Shown: piece by piece, positions 1 through 13,285 of the stretch | Layout: every line of letters starts with the position of its first letter | Numbering within the stretch: position 1 is the first letter of the stretch | Origin: Phocoena phocoena | Lineage: Eukaryota; Chordata; Mammalia; Artiodactyla; Phocoenidae | DNA length: 64,000 bases | Direction: 5' to 3' | NCBI RefSeq assembly: GCF_963924675.1 | Contig: NC_089226.1 | Coordinates: forward strand, 49,431,124-49,495,123 | Program-made: the position numbers and the translations under genes | The notes under the pieces: model-generated | What the model was told of the DNA's origin: nothing | What the model saw: the letters and a program-made list of their open reading frames with translations, nothing else | Databases searched by the model: none

Positions 1-234
1 AGTAATAGCTATTATCATCAAAAACATGATTTCTAGTGTTGATATTCAGTGAACCTAAAGAGGTTATATTGACCTTGTCAGAGAGGAAACAAAAAGCTCA
101 GGCACTGCTCCTCCATGCTACCTGCCTGTTAATGATTTCTGGCCAATCAATGGTACTGTTCCTGATATCTGCATGTCTCTGTATTTTCAGGGCTTCCTTG
201 CTCTAGACGTAGCACAGTAGGATAGGATAGAAAG

Positions 235-345
235 ACACTGTTTTGACATCAGAAGACCTGGGGTTTGGGGTCAAGCTCAGATCGTATTTGGAAACTGTGA
301 CCTGTGCAGGTCATTTTCTCTCTCTTGCTACGGGTTCCTCATCTG
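235..345 (+). repeat. Possible MIR fragment
   Basis: 'acatcagaagacctggggtt' then 'ggaaactgtgacctgtgcag' and 'ggttcctcatctgc' follow MIR order (sense), but strongly diverged. Confidence 0.45.
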
Positions 346-420
346 CACAGCTAGCGGGTTGAACTCCCGAACCTCTAGGGCTCCTTGCATCCTCCATTTC
401 TGTGAGCATTGGACAAAGTC

Positions 421-2021
421 ACTTAACTTCTCGGGTGGCTCATTTATACTGTAGCACTGCTGAACCTTTCCTGGTTGCTGAGGGGCTCAGGGAGAGTGAA
501 GTGTTTGGTACACTGTGACAGGCTATGCAAATATGAGGGCTGATCTTTACAGAATTATTAATGAGAATTAAACCTGAGTAGTATGCCTTGCTATGTGTGC
601 GTTGGAGACTCAGGGGCTTTCATCCACGTTTTGCCATCTTTGCCTACCCCCCACTGGGTTGGGTGGATCCACCTTAACAAGGTGTGGGGGAACACAAGTG
701 GAGGATGGGGTGCGGTACTGATGGTGGGAAAGCGTCTTATTGGTTAATGCTGGTACATCCCAAACACCGATTACTGTCACCGCTTCTCAGGCTGATATAT
801 TTATCAGGATGAGTTACAAGGAAATATATGTACCCAGGGAGAGAAGACGCTGCATGGTCACCCCCTGTGATGTAAAGTATGAGAGCCTAGGAGGGGCTGT
901 TTTATAATTCATCAGGTTTTGCTAGTGAGTTCTGCCGGAGTCTTAGTTATAAAGGCAAGTGTGAACTGGACGGCAGACAGGAGAACCTGGCACCAAGGAG
1001 ACGGAGAAGCTGCCTTTGGTGCCTCCTGCCTCCTCCCTGCTTTGTTCCAATAATTTTGTGCTCGGTAAGTTCCCTGGCTTTGCAGCTAATCGTTGTTGAA
1101 TAAGCTTGGCAAATGAATCTGTAGTTTGGAATATGCACTTGCTGTCAGAAGTGTGTGTCAGTGTTTGGGCTTCTGACAAATTCCACAATTCTATTAAATG
1201 AGCAAAATATCTTAAAAGATGAAACAAAAGCCGACAAATCAATTATTCACCTTGATCCTTGGAAGGCTGCTTTCTTTGGTTGCTAAAGTTTCTCTGGTTT
1301 CATTCTGTCAGTTTCATCTGTTGGGTGAGCTTTGAAAAGAACAAGTCTCTTTGTCACGAAATTGTTTTTCCTAGCTCCCAAAAGGAGGTATGTACAGGGC
1401 GGTTTGTCTATCCCCACCCCCCAGCTTACCCTCCCCAGCAATCGGTAAATTCTAAAACAGACTGTTTGCCTGGTAACCAGCTCCGACAGAGCTGAACCTA
1501 TGCAAGGCAAGATTCAAATTGTAATCTTTTGTGTGAACAGAACTGAGGGACTCTGAATAATTGTCATTGTGGAGATTATTGTGAGACTCGGTATGGTGGT
1601 AGTCCCTGCGTTTTGCCGGAATGGGATCAGAATGTGAGCAGATTTGCATTTGGCATGCCTGTTGGTGGTGTGGGAGAAGGAGGAAAAGAAAAGACTGGAT
1701 CGTTATGGAAAGAGCTGTACATCCCACCCGCAGGACAGACAAATGCAGAAAGCATGGCAGTTGTATTTGCGTAACTTGGGGCGGTTATCTCTAGTTTCCT
1801 ATTCCTGTTAATAATTACCTGAAGCTGTGTTTTGGTCCACATCGGGGTATGCTCCAGGTCCTGGCTCCAAGCAGAGTGAGCGCTAACTCGATCAGCTAGC
1901 TGTAGGAAGTAATTTCCTCCTCAGAAGGAAAGAAGCGAAAGCTGTACCTTCCTGGACTCCTTTCTGCTGTGTTGTTTGCCTCTGTCCAAATCTCATGGAA
2001 ACCAACAGATTGACGTACTTC
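421..2021. other. No recognised feature
   Basis: Moderate GC, no repeat family or exon recognised. Open frames below 100 codons overlap on both strands and lack any known motif. Confidence 0.5.
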
Positions 2022-2048
2022 TTTTTTTTTTTTTTTTTTTTTTTGCAG
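2022..2048 (+). repeat. Poly-T tract followed by GCAG
   Basis: T23 at 2022-2044 followed by gcag. It lacks any recognisable SINE body on the right. It may be the tail of a fully decayed or severely truncated element. It also has the shape of a splice acceptor in the DLG2 transcript sense. Confidence 0.8.
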
Positions 2049-3283
2049 TAGCAGATTTAACTGTGGTGTCATATGGCATATTATGTATGGAAAGGAATAG
2101 CAAGACATTTTTCTGAATGTTTCAAGTGTGTCTGGCTTGTTGACATTTGCTTTATTTCACTGGCAAGGAGCTACTGTCTTCTGAACCCATAACTGTCTGT
2201 CCAAAGCATTTACTTTATGCATAATTGCACTTTTTCTTTAGATGTGCAGTCTGTAGATCTGACAAGAACATCCTCTTTATCCTCAAGGAAAGCAACTCGT
2301 TTTAACATCTCCTTGAAAAAAATATGCATTTTTTTCCCCTCACCAGCTTGCTCTTTGCTTTTTCTTGATAAATATTTTGGTCATCAGTACGACTGTACTT
2401 CCAATAAAGTTGTTTCTTCTTTCCTAGTACACTTTCTGATTGCACCAAAACTTGGCAAATTTGGAATATGGAATGTATCTTTTTTTTCAGGAACACATTT
2501 TCCAGGCATTCTTCTTTTGTCCATAAATAGCTTTTCCATATTTTCCATTTCTCTGAATAAGTTCTGCTTAAAGAGCAGAGGAGTGATGTATTATGGTTGG
2601 CACTTAGGGGTGTGTAACCTGAGACTTGGTTTCTGATCTACAAACTGGCTGCCCCACAAGGGGTCTGTAAAATGTCTTTTTGTCTTGCATTCAGCTCAAA
2701 GCCTCCGGGCTACAGCAGTAATTATTAAGATAGGAAATTCAGCAAACCATTGCAGGTATAAACCAACATCTGCGTTTGATGGTCTGGTCAGCACGTGATG
2801 CTTGTAAAGCTCAGGACACACAGCTGAAGGTTCCTAAAAGTGTTAATATATCTTAATGCCAAGAACAATACAGTTGTAAAGTACCTTTGCGATGTATTGC
2901 ACGTTGAATTTTACTGTACTACATTTAAAAAAATCTCCTGCTAGAGCCCCTGGTTTATTTTGCAGCAGTACCTGGGTCTTGATTCAGTGTGGTTTTATGG
3001 AGAAATAAGCCAATGCACTAATTTCCATAAACTGAGTTTCTTCTCATTTGGTGGTGGTTTTTCCATCTTCCATCTTCTCCACCCACCAAGAATAAGCTCT
3101 TTCAATAGCAACAAAAGAAAATTTAGCATGAGTTATTCTCAAATTTACAGCAAGACAAACACGAACTGTGACAAGAGAACACGTACACACCAAAAAGCAT
3201 GTCTCTTAAAAAAGGGTTATAAGCCAAAGAGGCATGAACATTTTACCTACATGACACATATGATTTTCTTTGAGAGAGGTTGC
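2049..3283. other. No recognised feature, T-rich open frame by chance
   Basis: A 139-codon frame (2217-2636) arises from T-rich sequence: Phe/Leu/Ser-rich, no domain. Nothing else recognised. Confidence 0.5.
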
Positions 3284-3300
3284 GGGGGGGGGGGGGGGGG
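3284..3300 (+). repeat. Poly-G tract (17 G)
   Basis: Seventeen G's, then cggggtagaagggggcgagg. Together they could form a G-quadruplex on the + strand (and in the intronic RNA). Homopolymer length may be unreliable in the assembly. Confidence 0.9.
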
Positions 3301-3907
3301 CGGGGTAGAAGGGGGCGAGGTTTACAGGAGCTGTTCTAAGACCTGGCTTCAGCAGTCAGCAGATGGAAAGGGCAGGGGCTTTGTGTCTCCATGGTCCCCA
3401 CCTCACTCTCCTTATCTGTAAAATTGGGGAGGGGAATTTAGGAAGATTACACCAGATAGATGATGTATGTATGTATAACCAATGGTGCACTGATTGGCAC
3501 AAAGGGAACCCAGTAAAAGGTAGTCATTATGGTTAGAAGTTGAATTTTGTAAAATATATTAGCTCATTCTGATGTTGGATTTGAAAGAAATATGCACATT
3601 AAATAGGAAGATTATAAAAAATTTTCTTGTTAGCAAGATATACTTCTGTCAGATGATTTTGTTTTTGTTTTTATTTTGGAAACCTAGTAAACACAGAATG
3701 ATTACCTTTCAGTTCACATTTCACTAATTCTTAGAATGGTATCTCATGTCTGCATAATTATTTAAAGAATAAACTTGATGTCAAATGGGGAGCATGGAGA
3801 TAAACTGATACCAAATAATATTTCATAGCCTTCTAAGTTATTTGCTAAACAATGAATAGGCCATAATTCCAGCCCTGACATTGCATTAAAGTACCTAATT
3901 ATAAATA

Positions 3908-4137
3908 TCATTTATTACGCCCCAGGCACTGTACTGTATGTTTTACCCACATTTTCTCATTTACTCCTCATTACAACCCTACCCGGTAGGTGCTATTTTG
4001 CTTCTCATTATCAAATTAGGAAACGAGATTAGAGAAAAGTTTATTTAAATACTACTAATTTAAATTGGCATATGGCAGTGCTAGAATCTGAACTCAAACC
4101 TGTCTGATTCTAGAATCTATACTGTAACCACCATGGT
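3908..4137 (-). repeat. MIR SINE, antisense
   Basis: 'caggcactgtactgtatg', 'tctcatttactcctcattac', 'aaccctacccggtaggtgct' and 'gaactcaaacctgtctgatt' follow reverse-complement MIR along nearly its full length. Confidence 0.75.
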
Positions 4138-5521
4138 GGAATGATTCAGTAGGATTTGCCCAGCTCTACATGGCTCCATTTTGGAATCTTGGCCCTATAG
4201 TTGCCTTGATTCTCCTCCCCACATATTTAACCTCTATCAGAGTTTAGGGAGTATAAAAAAATGAAGTAGGAGACTTTCATTGCTCTCATTTTTGGTCTGT
4301 GCCAATCAAGATCACTTTTTCCTGAGTCATCTGTACAATTCTCACCAAAGTATAAAATTTAGTATTAAAAAGCATGAAATTTTAAAAGGTCATAAATCTA
4401 CCAAATTCAAGATAAGATATAAAAGTTACCCTGAGTTAGTATTGTCCTTTCACCTGGGCAGCATTCCTCTGGCTTTAGAGGAGTCTCTGGGCCAAGAGGA
4501 TGGGCCCATTTGGAGCTTGCTTTCTAGACCACATTCAGGGTAAACAGGATCCCAGAATTTCTTCCCCAGACAATCTTGAGCCCACTTCCAAGGGTTGTAC
4601 TCTGTACCCACCCCGGGGCATGAGGAAATCCAAGGGGTTGCTATTTGCATGGGGTTAGGGGTGAGGCCAGGGAATGGGACTTTGTTGATCATAGCTTGGA
4701 CTTGTGAGTTGGAATATCCACACATCTGCATGAAAGGCCTTTTACGGTGCAGGAAGGAACTATGGAAGAGAAGAGGGGCTGGCCCAGGTCTGGGGGCCTC
4801 TATCTGTGTTCTTACCTTGGGCCCCCAAAATGTTAGGCACAGCCATACTCTGCACTGAAGAATGTTTACCTGTACTTAAGAGTAATGAAGCTAAAATTCC
4901 AGTGGGTTGGTTTTGTGGGGCTTTTGTTTGTTTTTGTTTTTGCCCTTTCCCCCATTAAACCAAAGGAAATCACTTGAACAAGAAGGTGGTCAAAGCTATG
5001 AAGATCTCAGACTAAAAGCTTTTTAAGTTCCATTTTGGAATTGACAGCAACCTGATCCATCAAGGCTAGATACTGGTCTTTTTTCTAGTTCAGAGGCATA
5101 GACTGACTTTGGAAGGTGACTTTAGGGTCAATTGGATTAAAACTCTGTCATTTGTCCTTTATGCCATTTGAAAATGTAGTTGCTCAGAGAGTCCAGTGGT
5201 AATTTAAGGTGCCCTTTTCTTATCTCTAGTTTTAAATTGTTGTTGTAACCCTTGGTGCTGGGGGCTGATGAAGGCTGCCTGAAGGAACTCTGTGGAACCC
5301 TGCCCTACAGGCTGGTATGAAAAGCAGAGGTGATGATCAATGGCTTTGTGTGGCCTTCTATCACTATTACAGCCCTCTCTTCTGCCCAGCGTCTTATTCT
5401 CCCAGAAGATGGCTTCTTTCCATCTTCTGTTGTATTGGAGACAAAGACCCACCTGAGGAGAACTAGCAGTCCAGGAGTTCCAGGCAGCAAAATCCCTGTA
5501 ATTATTAAGAATCTTGAGGGC
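4138..5521. other. No recognised feature
   Basis: Two overlapping opposite-strand frames (about 4450-4860) have no recognised motif. No repeat family identified. Confidence 0.5.
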
Positions 5522-5729
5522 TTTTTTTTTTTTTTTGGTGGTACGCGGGCCTCTCACTGTTGTGGCCTCTCCTGTTGCGGAGCACAGGCTCTGTATGCGC
5601 AGGCTCAGCAGCCATGGCTCACGGGCCCAGTCGCTCCGCAGCATGTGGGATCTTCCCGGACCAGGGCACGAACCCGTGTCCCCTGCATCAGCAGGCGGAC
5701 TCTCAACCACTGCGCCACCAGGGAAGCCC
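5522..5729 (-). repeat. Short CHR-type SINE
   Basis: Reverse orientation: T15 tail at 5522-5536, 'gtacgcgggcctctcactg', then the tRNA-like head ending 'ccaccagggaagccc'. No clear target-site duplication. Open frames here on both strands are SINE sequence, not genes. Confidence 0.93.
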
Positions 5730-6494
5730 TGTTTTGTTTTGTTCTTAATGCAATGAAAGCTATTATGCAGTTACCAGAGTGATTTTTTTGTCTGTTTGTT
5801 TTGTTTTTGTTTCTGTTACTCTTACCTTCATAAAGTAGTTTTCTAGATGAAAAGGTAGAATGCATCTTGGGACATATTTTCTACTACCAAATCTTGCAAC
5901 CTTGCTTTCCTTAGCTATAAAGCAAGTAAAGTAATTCCTGTCTCAAGGCTGTTGGGAAAACATAAATGCGATAACTCATGTCCCAGTAAATAGCTATTCC
6001 CTCATCCACATGAAAGCATCTGGCACAGTTAAAACTTAGCACATAGTGTGCCTATATCAAACGTTCCCCCAGTCTGAAAATACAGCAGTTAAACTGATGA
6101 CTCTGTGATGACTAAGGTGTGTGCCACACTTGGCAAGCAGAAACAGGACAAAACAAAATTTATCATTTAACTTCTGAATTGAAAACTTTTCATAGTGTAT
6201 GCCTTGGCTGGTGGTAGTCCCATCAACTTTTACTTTCTTTTTTATGTTTTATGTATCATTTGAACTTTTATAATGTGCATGCATTATTTATGTAATTAAG
6301 GGGAAAAAGGAGAAGAAACATTTTTAGAGGATTGAATTAGAATAGGAAATGGTTATGGATATGTTGTGGATATATAACTCGATAGGAGGACTCCTTTCAA
6401 AAATTTTTTTAATATAAAATACTTGGGAAAGAGATATTTTCTGGCTGGAATAATTCCGATTAGCTTACTTCATATGCTTGTTTGCTTGTTTATT

Positions 6495-6610
6495 TGTCTA
6501 TTATGAATCATTTATTAAGCATAGACTAGTGCCAGATGTTCTGCTAGGTGCTGAGATTTAAAAAATGAACACTCATAATCCTTGAACTCAACGCATTTGT
6601 AATCCAAGAG
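6495..6610 (-). repeat. L2 LINE 3' end, antisense
   Basis: 'aatcatttattaagcataga' and 'gttctgctaggtgctgagat' are the antisense L2 terminal pattern. Confidence 0.6.
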
Positions 6611-7112
6611 AAATGGACACGTGAGCCCACAGTTCTAACACAGAGTGATCCCCACTGTGCCATAACAGGGGCAGGTGAGATTGCTTTCTATTGCAAGGAA
6701 CTGGCTTGATCAATAAAGAAAATGTATTGGTGATTGTAACTTAAAAGTACGGCAGTGAAGCCAGCTTCAGAGGTCTCATCCTGTGGCACACCGGGTTGTC
6801 AAGAAATCTGTTTCTTTTGGTTTTGGCATGCTGCCTGTTTTGGTATTAGCTGTATCCTAACACTAACTGCCCTCGTGGTCCCAGAATGATTGTCAGTGGC
6901 TCATGGACAACTTATTTTCTTAGTCATATCCAGCCAGAAAGCAATGGCTTTGAGAATGGTCCTTAAAATTCACTTTGAAACGTACTGGCTTACCCTTGAA
7001 CATAAAGCCAAATCACCAGCCCATTCTGAAGCTTAGGATAAAGACAGCCTCCCCATAACCTTATGAGCCCGTAAACAAAGTCTGGCAGCTGTTACTGTTA
7101 GGAAGAGATAGT

Positions 7113-7235
7113 GGGGAATTCTATGGCGGTCCAGTGGTTAGGACTCTGCGCTTTCACTGCGGGAGCCCGGGGTTCAATCACTGGTTGGGGAACTAAGATC
7201 CTGAAAGCCTCGCAGAGTGGCCAAAGAAAAAAAAA
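7113..7235 (+). repeat. CHRL-like short tRNA-derived SINE
   Basis: Reads 'ggcggtccagtggttagg' ... 'cactgcgggagcccggggtt' ... 'ggggaactaagatcc' ... 'gtggccaaagaaaaaaaaa'. It has tRNA A- and B-box-like segments and an A tail, without the gagaggcc body of the short CHR type. The family name is from memory. Flanking duplication is weak (aggaagag/aggaaagg). Confidence 0.85.
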
Positions 7236-9278
7236 GGAAAGGGTGGTGGTGGTGATGGAATGGATGCTGTGGTCTTCAACTTGCTATATGTACAACGCAC
7301 AGTGTACAAATGTCCACTAGAATTAGTACATAACAGAATGGAAAGAAGGCCAAGCATACTATGGTGCATGCCTTTAAATACTGACTCACCCTACAATGAG
7401 TAGGAGTTTGCCGAAAGATAAGAAAGAGGGGAAGGCTTTGAGGCAGAGAAAAAAAGCTTTTTGCAGTCACAAAAACTAACCAGGTAATTGTTTAACTCTC
7501 TGTTTATCTTCACATTGGCACTATTGCAGAAGTTACCAGCCAGAAGCCACCTGACTAGTGGTGTAATTGACAGAAAACCTAATGTATGTTTCACCAAAAC
7601 CTGCTATTGGATGATAGCATTTGGGTTTTAAGCTAAACCAGTCATGTCTTTATCTTTTTATTTTACAGTGTGAGTACAGATATGGAGTCAATTCAATATG
7701 AACCTTAAAATTTCTGTCCCCTGGTTCACAATTATGAATTTTAGTGCTAGACAATACCATTGTCATCCTTTTTTTCTCCTTTTTTGCTTCTGTGAAACCT
7801 ATTCAAGAAGTTTAATGATTCACTCAATGCCTCAAATGTATTTAGATTGTGATGTCATGAAATTTCTGATGCTAAAAAATAGTATAAGACAAAGAAAAAC
7901 AAAACCAAAAAAGGTATAAGACAAATGACGCTACCTTTGAATAGATGTGCTTACTTGCTAATTGTGTAGTATATATCACATTGAGAATGAGATAGACTAG
8001 AATGAAATATTTGTTAGCCAAATATCAATGCTCTATAGCAAAATTAGATTAAACTTTGGTGTCTGTGTGATTCACAGTTTATATAATTTATCTGTTCTTT
8101 AGTTCTTCAGCCTTAGGCAGTACTCACTTTTTCTTTCCATTGAAAAAGTAAAATACTTCCTGTATAAAATTGTACTGGGTGGGCTTGGTAACAGTTTCTA
8201 TTAAAACTCTTGACTCCAAATTTAATTAGCTGTGTTTTGGATTGTTTTTTTAGTTTTGCAGCATAGAAGAAGTGACAAGACTATTACTTACTTTCTGTAG
8301 GAAGTCTGCTCATACTGTTCACAATTTTGTGGCATCTAAATGCAATCTTGGCATATTATTTTTTTATTCATGAAGGTCATTAAATGCTGTCAACCTACCT
8401 GCCTAATGAGTGTGGTGCTAGATACGCATTCATCTACCTTCTTCCCAAAGAACACTCAATAATGTCAACAAATGGAAGCAAAGTATATTTTCTCTTGCCA
8501 TTTGCTTCTGGTGCAACACATCTGTTCAGAAAACATGAAGCCAAGCATGGCACTGGTCACAGCCCAGTTGTGTCAGTGAGGAACCAGAGACTTACTCAGA
8601 AAACATGCTTGAGTGAGAGAAGGCAGCAGTGATCATGTAGGAAATGCTCCCCAGGGCACTGGTTTCTTCTTCAAATTAGACAGCTCTTCAGTGCAGAGAT
8701 AGAAGCAACTAAAAATAGTGGAAGGGTGATGGATAATGTTGATTTAAAAGCACATAGGTCATCCCAGAATTAAAAGGTGCCATTATCCCGTGACACAACT
8801 TTACTTCCTATAGCACAAACCAGATAAACTCTTCGTTTAGTTTTGAGGTTTCCTTTCACAGGTTTCCTTTGCCCTCCCCATTCCCAACTGCTTTATATCA
8901 CTCCCAACTCCAGTTGCTTTCCCAGGCCTTTCACAGAGCTAATTGGTTAACTAAAGATTAACTAGAGTTAACGCCTGGCACAGCCAGTCGTTAAATATTG
9001 TGACATCGCTTCTGTATAAGACCCATCTTATTTTTTTAAAACTTGTGGCTACAATGGAGGAGAATAATATTCAGATGTAGAAACAATGTATAATTAAGAG
9101 CTAAAATGTTTAGAAACAGCCCTGTGTAATTTTTTAAAGAGTGATAAAGGAGATATTATTTGAGATTGTCTGGAAAGATTGGCCAGGAATTTGGATAGGA
9201 CAGGAATGAAGGGCAGGGCAGAATATGCACTTTTTTTTCATTCATTTATTTAACAAATAATAACTAAATCTCCCATGT
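7236..9278. other. No recognised feature
   Basis: AT-rich sequence of about 2 kb without a recognised repeat, exon or RNA. Could be unique intron or very old repeats. Confidence 0.5.
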
Positions 9279-9410
9279 GTTTATTGCCACTTTGTACACA
9301 TTACCTCTTTACCTTTACCTCTCATAACAGCACTGTGAGAAGAGAGGAGAATATAAATCTTGATCACACAGCTAGAAAGTGGCAGGAAAGCCCATGTGTT
9401 ATCCAGTCTT
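9279..9410 (-). repeat. MIR SINE fragment, antisense
   Basis: 'acctctcataacagcactgt' and 'gatcacacagctagaaagtg' fit antisense MIR. Confidence 0.5.
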
Positions 9411-10002
9411 GCCCATTATATGCAAGGCTCTGTATTAGGGGCTGGCATGGTGAATATGAAGATGCATTTTCTTTTTACTTGTAAAGGCCAAAATTTGCAA
9501 ACCCAAGGAAATATTGACAGCCTTTACGTGAATGAAAAAGTGTTCTTGGGCCTTCCATCATCAAGAGCATCATTTAAAAATATGATTGGGTAATACATTT
9601 TTATATTGCTTGTTGCTTCAGTTGCTTCAACAGCAATATAAAAAGTGGAAATGTGAGCCATAGGGAACTAGCTAAACTCATTATAATTTGATTATCTAAT
9701 CTTCCAGTATTAGTCTTCTTACAACCTTTGCATAACATAGGAACATTAGAAAAAAGCAATAAAGCACACATTCTAAGCATTTAGCCTGCTGACAAAGTCA
9801 AACTTTCTATCTTTAAATGGAAACTGAAAGAGCAAGACTATTTATTAATGATTTTATAGCAAATCTAACTTTTTCTGACCGCTTTCCAGATTATGCCTTA
9901 CACAACAATGAGTGTATACTTGCTATGACTAAATTATATGGGGGAAATGTACATTTATGGGCCAATCGCATCACCTCTGTTCTTGCCAAAAATACCCCCC
10001 AG

Positions 10003-10075
10003 TGAGTTTCTTGAGGGCAGGGGTTTGATTTCATTTATCCTTGCATGCCTGGCATCTAACATGGTTAATTGATAG
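10003..10075 (+). repeat. L2 LINE 3' fragment
   Basis: 'gtttcttgagggcaggggtt' and 'gcatgcctggcatctaacat' match the sense L2 tail region. Confidence 0.55.
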
Positions 10076-12867
10076 ACACCAGATAATACATCCTTTTAGG
10101 CAGGGTGGAGACAATGTAAGATTGAGAAGTTTGGGAATAATTTCTGGAGTTAACCCTGAAGGTGATGTAGGAATTTACTAGCTACACGGAGAAGGGCATT
10201 GTAAGGAGATAGGTTATACTGGGCAATGTTTTTGAAATAAAAATGATCACAGAATTTGTATTTTTAAGGAAAGCAAGGAAGACCTCAATGCCTTTGCAGT
10301 ATTTTCTGTTCCTGGCAACCCATTTTTCTAAACTTCTTTCCCTACTCCCTTCTCCTTTATCTTATCCCCCACTCATTCTTTAAAATTCAGACTTCTTCAA
10401 CAAATAAGTAACAAGGAGAAAAGAAACATAGGGGAAGCGCTTAAAAGGCAAATCAACTAATTGTAATGAATGAACCTATTGGGTCCAGATAAACTTCAAA
10501 AAAAAATTCATGACATTTATGAGACAATTGGAAATTTGAATACCAACTGGATATTTATTTGGTGATGTTATTGGTAATATTTTAGATGTGATAATGGTAT
10601 TGTGGTAATGTTAAAAATAGGTCGTTATCTTTTAGAGATACACATTGATGTATTCACAGATGAAATGATTTACATCAAAATAATACAAGAAAAAAAAAAT
10701 AATACAAGAGAGGGAAAATGAGTAGGGATATAGATAAACAATAAAATAATAATTAAACAAATAAGCATGAGTTTGTTTGTCTGTATCTTCCCAGAAGATG
10801 TCCCTCCCACCCCACCCGCCCACCAGTGGGTTCCATCTCCTCATTATATCCCAAATGTTCTGGGCATGTTTCATAATTATCTGTTTATGTGGGTCGCCAT
10901 CACCAGAGGGAGCTCATTAGGAAGGACAGATTTTTCTTTGTCTTCCCATTGACTGCCTCATAGGAGGCACTCAATAATGTCAGATAGAAGGATGAAAAGG
11001 TAAATGAGTGGGTACAGACCTCTAAGTTCTACATCAGGGTGTGTGATTCAAGCAGTGGGCTCCCTTTCATTTCCCCTAGTTTTATCTAATTCCTAAAAAC
11101 CAAATCTCAATTCATGTTCTATATACAAAACAGTGTTTGCTCATAACTGAAAGCCAGGAATGCAGCCGCCTAATTGAAACTAGATAATTCACACATTTGC
11201 ATTTAATATTCATAGAAGGCCAAGTTGTGAGGTCATGTTTTTAATTAGTGTAAGATAGCATGTTTCCAAACATATTTGGTTGTCATAGAGATAAAATATG
11301 AAGAAAAATATTTCCTTCTATTTAAAAAAATTAAATTATGGTTATCAGAACCTAATTTTTGCATGTAAATCTACAAAACTTTCACGTTTCAGCCCTATGA
11401 ACACTCTTTTGGTCCTTTGCAGGGGCTTATTTTATATCAATAGAAATTACACCTCTAAAAAATATGGAATAGAAAGACTGAAGGGGGCTTTGGCAGGTGA
11501 TCTAGTCAACACTCTTGCCTTTGATCCACATTATACTGAAGCAGCCAAGACAAACGGAAATCTGCTTCCTTTTTATTGTATTAAGGAGAAGATTTTAATC
11601 AAATCACTCCTTGGTAGTATACTATTATTGGAAATATTAATTTGCTTATAGTGCTGATTTTTTTCTCATAAATTTCTGGGAATATATGTGTTAACAATAG
11701 AAAGGAATCCATTTGTCCCTCAGAATTCTTGGATAATTAGTTATCCACCCAGGAGCAAGCCAGTGAGTTGAATTTGTAAAAACATGCATGATATCCCCTA
11801 GAGAACCTGTTTCACAGACCAGGTGGAATTTGCTGGGTATTTTAGTGAAATTTCTTCATCAACACGAACTTAGGATTTCATGAATATGTGCATGTAAGAG
11901 AGCCCAAAGGGATTTGTTTCCTTCTGTGGTATAGATACACTTTCTGATACTGAATTACAAATAAGGAATATGTATTCCCAAATCATTATGGTTCCAATAG
12001 TAAGTATTGAGTATTCAGTTATAGAACCTTCAGTGGAGTGTTTTACTTTTCTTTCTGTGTGTTCAGAACCTAGCACAGGATCTGAAAAAAGTAAAAGCAC
12101 AGTACAAATTAATAATTGGGTGTTTCTGTGCATGAGTCAGAAGGCCCTCCATCCACCCTTTCTGTGAAAATTCTACCCTGCTTCAATGCCCACCACATCT
12201 GTGATGCCAGAGCTGACCAGTGCTGTCCATTTAAATCTCTTCTTCAGTGGACTTCAGCTTGAGCTTCATCATTCTGTTTTTTTACTTCATTTCCTTAGGA
12301 GATTGTAAAGTGAGTGGGAGGCAGGGACCATGCTTCCTCCTCTTTCTTTAATTTCTGCACATGCTTAGCAGACCCTGAACCAACTAGAAGGAAGTTAGCT
12401 ACTTCTGGAGAAAGTAGCACTAATTTCTCCAGCATAGACCCTACAAATTTTGGACAAGTTGGTTGCAGTTTTGGACCAGCTGCCATGTGGTCAACTTCAT
12501 ATTCGGGATAAGTATGTGTAAAGACCACTTAGATATGCCCCTTTGTGTCCTGGGGACTAGGAAACTAAAATTCAGTCCAAATCTCAGGACTGACAGAAAT
12601 GAAAACAGAATCCTGTTTACAAGTGAATTAGAGAATGTATTAACATTATACCAGCTCCATGTCCACCATCCTCCAGCAATGTACGTCTGCCTGAATGTCA
12701 TATACTTAGATAGCTGTAATAAGAGGAGGGATGACGGAGTTTGCGTATCACCTTTAAATGGCAATAATTCCATTTCAAAGGGCAAATAAGTGAAAAATGC
12801 ACTTGAAAATTCATTGGATGCACTGAGAAAAGGTTATCTAATCTTTAATGTAGAAAAAAGACAAAAG
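10076..12867. other. No recognised feature
   Basis: AT-rich. Holds a 117-codon frame at 11298-11651 that I do not recognise; its composition (Lys/Ile/Leu/Asn-rich) is what AT-rich noise gives. Confidence 0.5.
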
Positions 12868-12898
12868 CTTATTTTAAGAAATCTTTTCTTAAAATAAG
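12868..12898. repeat. Perfect 14-bp inverted repeat (hairpin)
   Basis: Arms CTTATTTTAAGAAA (12868-12881) and TTTCTTAAAATAAG (12885-12898), loop TCT. AT-rich, with no matching transposon recognised. Confidence 0.9.
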
Positions 12899-13179
12899 TC
12901 TCCTTTATTTGTTTTGTATTTTATTCTCTTGATTTATTCCTATAAATACACGCGGCTTTAATTATTAAAAGGCAACTGTGCCTAAGGAATTATAGAAGGG
13001 TGACCATACATCCCACGTTGCCCTGGTCAGTTCCAGTGTATGTCTGGATTTGGAAGAAGATTATTGAAAGTAAGGCAAATGGGGCTGGAATGAGATTATT
13101 GTGTTAAGATCCAGTTGGAGAGGGAATGAAAGGGACTTCATTCTTCATTGATACTTCTAGATTGGATGGGAACAGGCAT

Positions 13180-13285
13180 AGAAGGCTGAAGCCCTGGCTT
13201 TGAATTGTGCCCATTCCACTTAACCAGCAGTGTGACTTTGGGAAAGTCATGATCCTCTCTTGGGTATCGGTTCTTCTCAGCCCAT
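13180..13285 (+). repeat. MIR SINE fragment
   Basis: 'gccctggctttgaattgtgc' and 'gtgtgactttgggaaagtca' match sense MIR core. Confidence 0.55.

Noticed and set aside
2217..3421. Frames of 139 and 153 codons
   Set aside because: T-rich and poly-G low-complexity sequence with no motif, upstream signal or splice structure.
5204..5865. Open frames of up to 168 codons on both strands
   Set aside because: They are translations of a short CHR SINE. The same peptide words recur at 27.4, 28.0, 30.3, 35.2, 41.4, 48.8, 60.9, 61.2 and 62.1 kb.
7113..7235. Possible functional tRNA gene
   Set aside because: A/B-box-like words occur, but the rest is a SINE with an A tail and no proper cloverleaf or terminator.
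11298..11651. 117-codon frame in AT-rich sequence
   Set aside because: Composition is as expected from AT-rich noise and no protein family is recognised.
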